Origin: Nocardia sp. NBC_01503
Lineage (GTDB): Bacteria; Actinomycetota; Actinomycetes; Mycobacteriales; Mycobacteriaceae
Assembly (NCBI RefSeq): GCF_036327755.1
Contig: NZ_CP109596.1
Location: forward strand, 2,852,001-2,916,000
DNA length: 64,000 nt
Direction of reading: 5' to 3'
The notes beneath the pieces were generated by a model. The model was given only the letters and a program-made list of their open reading frames with translations. It ran no database searches and was not told the DNA's origin. Shown here piece by piece: positions 56,045 to 64,000 of this stretch (positions are counted from its first letter, which is position 1; every line of letters starts with the position of its first letter). A program made the position numbers and the translations under genes.

Positions 56045-58279
56045 TCAGTTCTGGCCGTTAGCCGGATCGCAGACCTTCCAGCCATCGGAGGTGTGCTGGA
56101 GGTCGAAGGTGCGCGCCGACGCCTTGCTCGGATCGGCCTCGGTGTAGACCGTCGCCTGCGCGAGCGCGGTATCCCCGGTGATGCGGATGGCATCCACACT
56201 CTTCACCACGGGAATGCTCTTCTGCTCCTTGGAAGTTCGGTACACACCGGCGAACTGGTCGGCCGAAATGTTCTGGTAGAAATCGTGCTGCGCACCGCAG
56301 GTGATACCGCGCAACTTCTCCAGATCGCCGTTCGCCAGCCCGTCCGTGTAGGTGGTTATCGAGCTCTTGACCTGCGCCTCGGGTGAATTGTCCGAGGAAT
56401 TCGCCATGAATGCGACCACCGCGATCACCACGGCGACCACCGCTACCAAGGCCCCGGCAATGATCAACACCCGATTACGGGATCCCGCAACGGGTTTCGC
56501 GGGTGCGTCAGCATTCTCGCCGGGCGCGGGTACCCGCTGTGGCGCGGCAATGGTCCGCCCCGCGTCGAGCCCTTGACCGTCCTGCGGCCGCTGTCCAACC
56601 CCCTGAACACCGGGCGCTCCCTGCGAAGCCCCGCTCTGCCCCTGTGCACCGGGTGCCCCGCCGACTTCCCGCGCACCATTCGGCCCCTGCGGCGCACCGG
56701 ATCCCTGCCCGCCCGGCTTCGTCAGCGGGACAGCGGATCCCTGCGGTCCGCCTTGCCCGGGCCCACCGGGGCGTTGCTGTCCGCCTTGGCTGTTCGGCCC
56801 CTGCGGCGCGCCCTGTCCCGGTCCGCCGGGTAGTTGCGAGCCGCCCTGCCCGTTCTGCCCGATGGGTGCACCCGGCCCCTGCGGCGCGCCCGGCCCGACA
56901 CGCTGCGGTCCGGCCGGCATGGCGCGCGGCCCGCGAATCGGGACGGCGGGCGCGGTCGGCTGCATATCGGCGGGCGAGGGCGCACTGCCCGGGCGTCGCG
57001 GTGCGTGCGGCGGACGCGGCGGCGACGGCCGGGTCTCCTCGACCGGACCCGCCGGACCCGCCTGCTCCGGTGAACTGACGCGCGGCCCCACATTCCGCGG
57101 CCCCTGATTCATCCGCGGCGAAGCGGGCGGCTTGCTCACGGCCCGCCCCTGCGGCCCCGAAACCCGCATCTTCTCGGTCTTCTGCTCACCCGAGACAATC
57201 GGCAGCGCGGTGGTGGCGTCCTCCGCTCCCATCGGAACACGCTTCATCACAACGGTTTCCGAATCCGCGTCACCGTCGGCCGCGCCTTGCTCGGTAGCGT
57301 CCGCGCCGCCTTCGGATCCAGCCGCGGACTTCTCATCCGACCCGATCGGTGCGCCCGCATCGCCCTGTGCGGAACCCGGCTCCCGCGCTCCGGCCTGACC
57401 CGCCGCGCTCTGGTTCGTACCCGCATCCGCCGGGCGCTGTGCCGCGTCGGTGGACGCGTCGTTCGCTGTCGATCCGGCCCGGCCGCCGGAAACACCCTGT
57501 CCACCAGCAGCGTTCGCCGCGGCCGCACCGGGCCCGGCGGCCGGATCGGCCGAGTTGTCCGCGCGGGCGGCATCGGTCCGATCCGCGGGCGAACCCGGTT
57601 GCGTGGCTGCGTTATTCGACTGTGCGGCCGAATCGCTGCCCGGTTGACCCGTGGGCCGCTGCTGCGCGTCCGCGCGCGGGACGACCTTGAACTGGGTGGT
57701 GACATCCGCTGAGGGAGGCGGGTTTCCGGAGTCCACCGGGTTTCCGGGCTGTGCGGTCGCGGGGGGCTGCGCACCGCCCTGCGGTGCGGCGGCGTTCGAG
57801 GTCGCGCCCTGCCGCGCTGCGCCCTGCTGTGCCGAGCGGGCACTTTGCTGTGCGGGACCGCCCAAGTGCGGGGGGAGTTTTCGCTGTGCCGGACCACCCT
57901 GTGCCGGGCCGCCCGGTCCCGCCGCGCCGGACGCATTGCCCGGTCCGACCGCCCCGGGCGCACCACCACTCTGCGCGGGCGCGCCGCCCTGTCCTGCCGG
58001 AGAAGCCGCTCCACTCTGTCCCGCCGGAGTGGGCGCTCCGCCCTGCCCCTCGGCACCAGGTGTACCCGCGGGGCGCGGGGTGGCGGGGATGCGGGCGGTG
58101 GGGCCGTCGTTCGGCTGCGGCGGTTCGTACTTGATGGTGGCGAAGCCCGGCTTGGAGGTGGGGATCACCTCGGTGGCGGCGGTTTCGGGTGCGGCTGCTG
58201 TGTCCTGGTCGGCGCCCTTGCCGGGAGCTGCCGGGACGGCAGAATCCTGTGGCTGCTGGTCGTCGTTCGAGTCGGACAC
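56045..58279 (-). CDS. Large Gly/Pro/Gln/Ala-rich membrane protein with DUF4878-like outer domain
   Basis: 744 aa. Residues 1-~600 are low complexity: Ala/Pro/Gly first, then collagen-like runs of G-x-x units (PGGPGQGAPQGPNSQGG and similar). A transmembrane helix follows (VLIIAGALVAVVAVVIAVVAF), then a ~115-residue NTF2-like domain (AQVKSSITTYTDGLANGDLE; TSDGWKVCDPANGQN) with two Cys. The same domain order, much shorter, is found in M. tuberculosis Rv0361 at the equivalent place, next to the DUF3151 gene. The long part is presumably cytoplasmic and disordered. Confidence 0.78.
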   Translation of the reverse strand: MSDSNDDQQPQDSAVPAAPGKGADQDTAAAPETAATEVIPTSKPGFATIKYEPPQPNDGPTARIPATPRPAGTPGAEGQGGAPTPAGQSGAASPAGQGGAPAQSGGAPGAVGPGNASGAAGPGGPAQGGPAQRKLPPHLGGPAQQSARSAQQGAARQGATSNAAAPQGGAQPPATAQPGNPVDSGNPPPSADVTTQFKVVPRADAQQRPTGQPGSDSAAQSNNAATQPGSPADRTDAARADNSADPAAGPGAAAANAAGGQGVSGGRAGSTANDASTDAAQRPADAGTNQSAAGQAGAREPGSAQGDAGAPIGSDEKSAAGSEGGADATEQGAADGDADSETVVMKRVPMGAEDATTALPIVSGEQKTEKMRVSGPQGRAVSKPPASPRMNQGPRNVGPRVSSPEQAGPAGPVEETRPSPPRPPHAPRRPGSAPSPADMQPTAPAVPIRGPRAMPAGPQRVGPGAPQGPGAPIGQNGQGGSQLPGGPGQGAPQGPNSQGGQQRPGGPGQGGPQGSAVPLTKPGGQGSGAPQGPNGAREVGGAPGAQGQSGASQGAPGVQGVGQRPQDGQGLDAGRTIAAPQRVPAPGENADAPAKPVAGSRNRVLIIAGALVAVVAVVIAVVAFMANSSDNSPEAQVKSSITTYTDGLANGDLEKLRGITCGAQHDFYQNISADQFAGVYRTSKEQKSIPVVKSVDAIRITGDTALAQATVYTEADPSKASARTFDLQHTSDGWKVCDPANGQN

Positions 58280-58351
58280 GCGCTACCCCTCGCTTCGGCG
58301 GAACTGTGATTCGACGGTCAGCCTACTGAGCATTCCGATAGTCGGTGCAGA

Positions 58352-58795
58352 ATGATCGGCATGACCTCCTTCGGTGATCTGCTCGGACCCCAGCCGGTAC
58401 TGCTCCCGGAAAACACCGACGCCGAGGACGCGTTGCTGGAGAACAAGGACCCGGTGCAGGTCGCGGCGGCACATCCGACCGCCTCCATCGCCTGGGCCTA
58501 CCTGGCAGAAGGCGCTCTCGAACGCGGTAAGGACGAGGTGAACGCCGACACCCTCGCCGGGTACGCGTTCGCCCGCACCGGCTACCACCGCGGCCTGGAC
58601 CTGTTGCGCCGCAATGGCTGGAAGGGCTTCGGCCCGGTGCCGTGGAGCCACGAACCCAATCGCGGATTCCTGCGGAGTGTCGGCGCGCTGGCCCGTGCCG
58701 CCCGCACCATCGGCGAGACCGACGAGTACGCGCGCTGCCTCGACCTGCTCGAGGATTGCGATCCGCGCGCGGCCGCCGAACTCGGCCTCGACTGA
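58352..58795 (+). CDS. DUF3151 family protein
   Basis: 147 aa, actinobacterial conserved family; position and length match Rv0360c (145 aa). Sequence includes LLGPQPVLLPENTDAEDAL, SIAWAYLAEGALE and YAFARTGYHRGLDLLRRNGW, suggesting a TPR-like helical fold. No catalytic motif. Function unknown. The next gene begins 5 bp later. Confidence 0.82.
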   Translation: MIGMTSFGDLLGPQPVLLPENTDAEDALLENKDPVQVAAAHPTASIAWAYLAEGALERGKDEVNADTLAGYAFARTGYHRGLDLLRRNGWKGFGPVPWSHEPNRGFLRSVGALARAARTIGETDEYARCLDLLEDCDPRAAAELGLD

Positions 58796-58800
58796 CCACA

Positions 58801-59952
58801 TTGAGCAGTGGCCTGGGCACCACGTTCGACGCCGCCAAGGACAGCGGCGTCGCACGCATGCGCACGGCGACCGCACGGGTCCGCTCGTCACTGCTGCCGA
58901 TCGTGCAGTGCGCGGTCGGCGCGGGCGTGGCCTGGTTCATCGCGCACAATATCGTCGGTCATCCGCAGCCGTTCTTCGCGCCGATGGCGGCCATGATCTC
59001 CATCGGTGTGTCGTTCGGGGCGCGATTGCGGCGCGCGGTCGAGTTGATCGTGGGTGTCGCGGTCGGCATCGGTATCGGCGATCTGTTCGTCTCGCGGGTG
59101 GGTACCGGCGTCTGGCAGATTTCGATACTCGTCATCTTCGCCATGTGCGCGGCCGTCTTCCTCGACGGCGGCCCGGTCATCACCATGCAGGCGGCATCGT
59201 CGGCGGTGCTGGTGGCCACGCTCCTGCCACCGGCGAGCGGCGCCTCGCATCTGCGCATCATCGACGCCTTGGTCGGCGGCATGGTCGGCATCGTGGTGGT
59301 GGCGGCGATTCCACTGCATCCGGTGCGCCGCGCCAGACAGCAGGCCGCCGACATTCTGGGCGTCATGGGCAAATCCCTCACCGATTGTGCGGACGGACTG
59401 CTCGAACACGACGCCGACAAGATCAAGAACGCGCTGGAGGCGGTGCGCGGCACCCAATCCCGGCTCGACACGCTGCGCTCAACTCTCGAGGGCGGGCGGG
59501 AGATCAGCAGAATCTCACCGCTGTACTGGAATTCGCGTGCCCGGCTCGAGCGCCTGCGCGAAGTGGCGGACCCCCTCGACAACGCGGTCCGCAATACCCG
59601 AGTCCTGTTGCGCCGGGCCCTGTCTCTCGTGCGCGATGACGAAATCCTGGACCCGCGACTGACTCTCGAAGTCGAGCGGCTCGGCGACGCCGTGGATGTG
59701 GTGCGGCAGATGGTCCTCGCCGATCCGGGTGATCAACCCGATGCGGCCGAGGCCACCCGCATCCTGCGTACGGTCGCCAAGGGCGCGACCAAGGATCTGG
59801 TCGACGGCGCGGGCATCTCGGCGCACGTCGTGTTCGCACAACTGCGCTCGATCGTGGTCGACCTCATGCAGGTGTGCGGTATGCGCAGACTCTCCTCGAT
59901 CGCGCTACTGCCGCCGACCGTCGCGAATCCCTATGTGACGCCGATCGATTGA
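58801..59952 (+). CDS. FUSC/aromatic-acid-exporter-like membrane protein
   Basis: ~383 aa from TTG 58801; ATG 58858 is an alternative and neither has a clear RBS. N-terminal half has about six close-packed helices (VQCAVGAGVAWFIAHNIVG, FFAPMAAMISIGVSFG, VWQISILVIFAMCAAVFL) as in ArAE/FUSC-type exporters; the C-terminal ~200 residues are a cytoplasmic helical domain. Likely co-transcribed with the DUF3151 gene. Substrate unknown. Confidence 0.75.
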   Translation: MSSGLGTTFDAAKDSGVARMRTATARVRSSLLPIVQCAVGAGVAWFIAHNIVGHPQPFFAPMAAMISIGVSFGARLRRAVELIVGVAVGIGIGDLFVSRVGTGVWQISILVIFAMCAAVFLDGGPVITMQAASSAVLVATLLPPASGASHLRIIDALVGGMVGIVVVAAIPLHPVRRARQQAADILGVMGKSLTDCADGLLEHDADKIKNALEAVRGTQSRLDTLRSTLEGGREISRISPLYWNSRARLERLREVADPLDNAVRNTRVLLRRALSLVRDDEILDPRLTLEVERLGDAVDVVRQMVLADPGDQPDAAEATRILRTVAKGATKDLVDGAGISAHVVFAQLRSIVVDLMQVCGMRRLSSIALLPPTVANPYVTPID

Positions 59953-60045
59953 TTCGAGTAGTCCGCTACTCGGGTTCATGGGCACTCGTGCCGATAACTT
60001 CCCACCATGGCCGGGCTGACGAGGGGTAGCCCGGCCACACATCTG

Positions 60046-60828
60046 TCAGCGCCAGAACCGTGTCAGCTGACTACCGAAGTCCGACCAGAACGACGGCACG
60101 CCCGACAGCTCGAACAGCGCGCGAATCCCGTCGAAGAACAAGATATTGATCTGCGGCACGAACAGCAGCGCCACCAGAATCAGAATCCCGTACGGCTTGA
60201 TCTGATCCATCGACCGCCGCGTCTGATAGCTCAGCGACGGCTCCAGAATCCCGTACCCGTCGGTCCCCGGCACCGGGATCAGATTCAGCACGGTCGCCAT
60301 GATCTGCAGGAACGCGAGGTAACTCAGCCCGAACCAGAACGCGGAATGCGAATACGAACTACCCCACAGCCGCACGATCACCAGCAGCACGATCGCGCAG
60401 GCGGCATTGGTGGCCGGTCCCGCACCGCTCAGCATCCGCTGGACGCGCGCACCGAAACTGTTCGAATTCACGTACACCGCACCACCCGGCAACGCGAACC
60501 CGCCGATGGCGATGAACAGCAGCGGCAAGCCGATCGACAGCAGCGGATGACTGTATTTCAGCGGATTCAACGTCAGATATCCGCGCAGTTCGACCTCGCG
60601 GTCCCCGGCCCGCCACGCCACGAACGCGTGCGCGAACTCGTGCAGGCAGATGGAGACCACCCAGCCCGCCACCACCATCAGGAAAACCCCGAGTTTCGCT
60701 TGGTTGGACAGCAGATCGGCGGTCCAGGCCAGCACGCCGCCCGCCGCCGCGATCGCGACCACGAGCAGGAATACCGGACTGGGCCGCACCGCCCCCGAAG
60801 CACGGCCGATCGCACGGGGAGAGCTCAT
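60046..60828 (-). CDS. M50 site-2-protease family membrane protein
   Basis: 260 aa with six hydrophobic helices. Zinc motif HEFAH in helix 2 (SICLHEFAHAF, ~62-68) and the second metal motif NLIPVPGTDG (~180), both intact. Rv0359 is the positional homologue. Rip1-type members of this clan release anti-sigma factors, but this short form has no PDZ domain. Substrate unknown. Confidence 0.87.
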   Translation of the reverse strand: MSSPRAIGRASGAVRPSPVFLLVVAIAAAGGVLAWTADLLSNQAKLGVFLMVVAGWVVSICLHEFAHAFVAWRAGDREVELRGYLTLNPLKYSHPLLSIGLPLLFIAIGGFALPGGAVYVNSNSFGARVQRMLSGAGPATNAACAIVLLVIVRLWGSSYSHSAFWFGLSYLAFLQIMATVLNLIPVPGTDGYGILEPSLSYQTRRSMDQIKPYGILILVALLFVPQINILFFDGIRALFELSGVPSFWSDFGSQLTRFWR

Positions 60829-60867
60829 CGGACTCCTTGTATGGAACCCGGATTCACCGGGTGAAGG

Positions 60868-61530
60868 TCAACGGACCAGCAGCCAGGGTTCATGATGCCG
60901 GTAGAAGGTGGAGCGCCGCACCGGCTTATCGGTGGTGATGCCGTCGCGGGTGACGATGGCGCCACGCGTGCCGAGCTGCATGGCCCGACCCTGCGCCCAA
61001 CGCTTCTTACCCAGGATCCCGCGCTGCGCGCTCGCGTGCAGGCCGGGCATCTCCAGTGTCGGTGACACCAGCAGTGCGGCGACCTTACCGGTGAACAACC
61101 GCGTGTCGTCCACGTACGCTTCGCCTTCGAGCTTCTCCCCGCCCTCGCCGACCAGGGTGGCACGGCCGATCAGCACCTTGCCGGTGTCATCGCGAATGAG
61201 CGGGGTCTCCATCGGCTTACCCTCGAGCGCGCGCTTGGCGGCGGCCGAACCGGTACCGGTCTCGTAGGCGCGCGACCCGTAGGTGCGGTCGACGGGCACA
61301 TAGCCGATCTCGACGCCGAGGCGTTCGGTGCGCATCAGATGGGTCAGCACCGCGGCGAGCCCGGCGTCCTCACCGAGCACGATGAGGCGGGGCAGACTGT
61401 CCGCGGCCATGACGGGAAGCAACTCGTCCAGGACATTCGTATCCGGTATGGCCGAGGTCTGGGTGAGCGGGAGAGAAGCGAGCGCGATCGGTACGGGTGC
61501 GCCGTCGCAGCGGAGAACATGGGTACTCAA
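60868..61530 (-). CDS. Conserved protein of unknown function (Rv0358-like by position)
   Basis: 220 aa from TTG 61530, chosen because GGAGGG lies about ten bases upstream; longer in-frame extensions lack an RBS. Soluble, alpha/beta composition (LPRLIVLGEDAGLAAVLTHL; KVAALLVSPTLEMPGLHAS), ends STFYRHHEPWLLVR. No motif recognised. 39 bp upstream of the M50 protease start, so probably one operon. The same pair lies next to purA in M. tuberculosis. Confidence 0.72.
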   Translation of the reverse strand: MSTHVLRCDGAPVPIALASLPLTQTSAIPDTNVLDELLPVMAADSLPRLIVLGEDAGLAAVLTHLMRTERLGVEIGYVPVDRTYGSRAYETGTGSAAAKRALEGKPMETPLIRDDTGKVLIGRATLVGEGGEKLEGEAYVDDTRLFTGKVAALLVSPTLEMPGLHASAQRGILGKKRWAQGRAMQLGTRGAIVTRDGITTDKPVRRSTFYRHHEPWLLVR

Positions 61531-61757
61531 CTGCCGTACACCCTCCTCTGACCTGACAACACCATCGCCTCGCTGCGCTCCTGCGGGCCCGCTTACCGGC
61601 CCGGCTCCCCGTGTCACCATAGCCCCGCTTCATTTGCCGCGCCGCCTTCGAAGCTCACCCGTTACGTCGGTTTCGTCCCGTGCCGGGTCGCGAACCTGGG
61701 GGTATTCGAGCATCTACTAGACTGTGCCTCCGGCCACCGCCTTCCGACGGCGGATAG

Positions 61758-63092
<1,335 letters not shown>

Positions 63093-63093
63093 C

Positions 63094-63357
63094 CCGCCTC
63101 TCCGAGACTTCGGCGCACGGCTGAGGGCCGTTGGCTGTTGGGGACGCGGGGTGCGGTCGGGTGTCGAAACTGTTTTGGAGGTACCCGGTGAGTTACCCCG
63201 AACTCGCGAGATCAGTTGTGCCGTACCGCCTCCCCGAGACTTCGGCGCACGGCTGAGAGCCGTTGGCTGTTGGGGACGCGGGGTGCGGTTGGGTGCCGAA
63301 ACTGTTTTGGACGTACCCGGTGAGTTACCCCGAACTCGCGAGATCAGTTGTCCCGTA
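63094..63357. repeat. Two tandem copies of a 132-bp sequence after purA
   Basis: Copy 1 63094-63225 and copy 2 63226-63357 are ~95% identical by eye (about six substitutions, no indels). Copy 1 begins two bases after the purA stop. It contains no ORF supported by a start or RBS. Internal CTCGCGAG and GGTACCCGGTGAGTTACCCC-like symmetry is present in both. Confidence 0.85.
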
Positions 63358-63372
63358 ACGTAATAAAGACTC

Positions 63373-63398
63373 TCCCGCTGTGCTGAAGTGCAGCGGGA
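63373..63398. terminator. Terminator hairpin between purA and the MocR gene
   Basis: TCCCGCTG pairs with CAGCGGGA across a 10-nt loop, just past the tandem repeat and 19 bp from the stop of the convergent gene. No T run on plus; may serve both genes. Confidence 0.6.
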
Positions 63399-63416
63399 CG
63401 AGGCGTTTCAGGCGGG

Positions 63417-64000
63417 TCAGTAGCAGGTCAGGGGGGCCAGGGGCTCGGCGGCGTGTGGGGTCAGCGACGCATACGCCGCTGCGAGGGATTTCACGCCCAG
63501 GCGGATATCGCCTTCCTCGTGGGTGAAGGGGAGGCGGAGGAAGCGTTCGAAGGCGCCTTGGACGCCGAAACGTGGTCCGGCGGCGAGTAATACGCCGTGA
63601 TTGGGGGCGGTGGCGGCCAGGGCGCTGGAGACGGGGGCGGGGAGCTGGGCCCAGAGGGACATGCCGCCCGCGCCGGGGGAGACGCGCCAGTCGGGGAGCT
63701 CCTCGGCGAGGGCATCGAGTAGGGCGGCTCGGCGGGAGCGGAGCTGTTCCCTTCGCACGGTGAGGATTCGGTCCGCGTGCTGGAGCAGGTGCACCGTCGC
63801 CAGCTGATCCATGACCGGGGTGCCCAGGTCCATGGTCGAGCGGGTGCCGAGCAGTTTGGTGATCAGGGACTGATTGGCGCGCACCCAGCCCACGCGCAGG
63901 CCGCCCCAGAACGATTTCGACGCCGAACCGATGGTCACGATCTCCGTACCACGCGCGAATGACGCTACGGGCGGCATGATTTCGTGATCGGTGAGATGCA
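63417..64000 (-). CDS. PLP-dependent aminotransferase domain, probably MocR/GntR type (N-terminus beyond window)
   Basis: The last ~194 residues of a fold-type I aminotransferase; the frame is open to base 64000, so the start is outside. The PLP lysine sits in SASKSFWGGLRVGWVRA, followed by PGAGGMSLWAQLP and FLRLPFTHEEGDIRLGV. This pattern is common to the C-terminal domain of MocR regulators; the GntR-type DNA-binding part would lie outside, so a free aminotransferase remains possible. Confidence 0.78.
   Translation of the reverse strand, partial: HLTDHEIMPPVASFARGTEIVTIGSASKSFWGGLRVGWVRANQSLITKLLGTRSTMDLGTPVMDQLATVHLLQHADRILTVRREQLRSRRAALLDALAEELPDWRVSPGAGGMSLWAQLPAPVSSALAATAPNHGVLLAAGPRFGVQGAFERFLRLPFTHEEGDIRLGVKSLAAAYASLTPHAAEPLAPLTCY

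Overview
This is high-GC actinobacterial DNA from a mycolic-acid bacterium, most likely Nocardia or a close relative. The evidence is gene content (iniBAC dynamin operon, EmbR-like regulator, HspR-type dnaK operon, type II flavohemoglobins, many secreted or proline-rich envelope proteins), frequent GTG starts, and gene order that matches the M. tuberculosis Rv0339c-Rv0385 neighbourhood as I recall it. I see no rRNA, tRNA, phage, insertion sequence or CRISPR array. The window holds about 57 protein genes; the first and last are cut by the edges.

Layout. 1-1852: two tandem secreted S1-type proteases (first one partial). 1958-13753: an envelope-stress divergon. On the minus strand are a membrane-anchored Hsp70-like ATPase, a large ATPase-LuxR regulator and a half-length Hsp70-like membrane protein; on the plus strand is iniB-iniA-iniC. 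13754-23246: accessory metabolism (alcohol dehydrogenase, MFS exporter with MarR regulator, haloalkane dehalogenase, ECF sigma factor, LLM flavin enzyme) and two pairs of tandem paralogues of secreted or membrane proteins. 23279-27621: dnaK-grpE-dnaJ-hspR with a SigH/SigR-like promoter, a HAIR operator and a terminator. 27622-31423: two type II flavohemoglobins around a stand-alone reductase. 31558-41049: quinone reductase, clpB (HAIR plus SigH-like promoter), membrane proteins, a short-chain dehydrogenase, pyrE, a KAS III enzyme and a YhhN protein. 41046-47224: sugar-kinase-like phosphotransferase, NCS1 permease, Uma2 nuclease and a two-component system. 47261-55822: SpoU-type methyltransferase, GH76, two DedA proteins, fba, an EmbR-like regulator next to a DUF4185 protein, and a double hot-dog dehydratase. 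56045-64000: low-complexity membrane protein, DUF3151, an aromatic-acid-exporter-like protein, an M50 protease, a conserved unknown, purA and the end of a MocR/aminotransferase gene.

How it fits together. Protein-quality control (dnaK operon, clpB) appears to be wired through HspR plus an ECF sigma of the SigH/SigR class. Envelope maintenance (iniBAC with its Hsp70-like partners, EmbR-like/DUF4185, GH76, DedA, secreted proteins) is the main theme of the rest. From clpB to purA the gene order and every strand call look like the M. tuberculosis block turned around as one inversion.

Non-coding structure is notable: three copies of a roughly 90-120 bp palindromic repeat, each 30-35 bp upstream of a start codon; a shared 17-nt promoter/operator in front of a flavohemoglobin and the lone reductase; a three-part GGGG/CCCC inverted-repeat array ahead of iniB; a nested 83-bp palindrome; and a 132-bp tandem duplication after purA.
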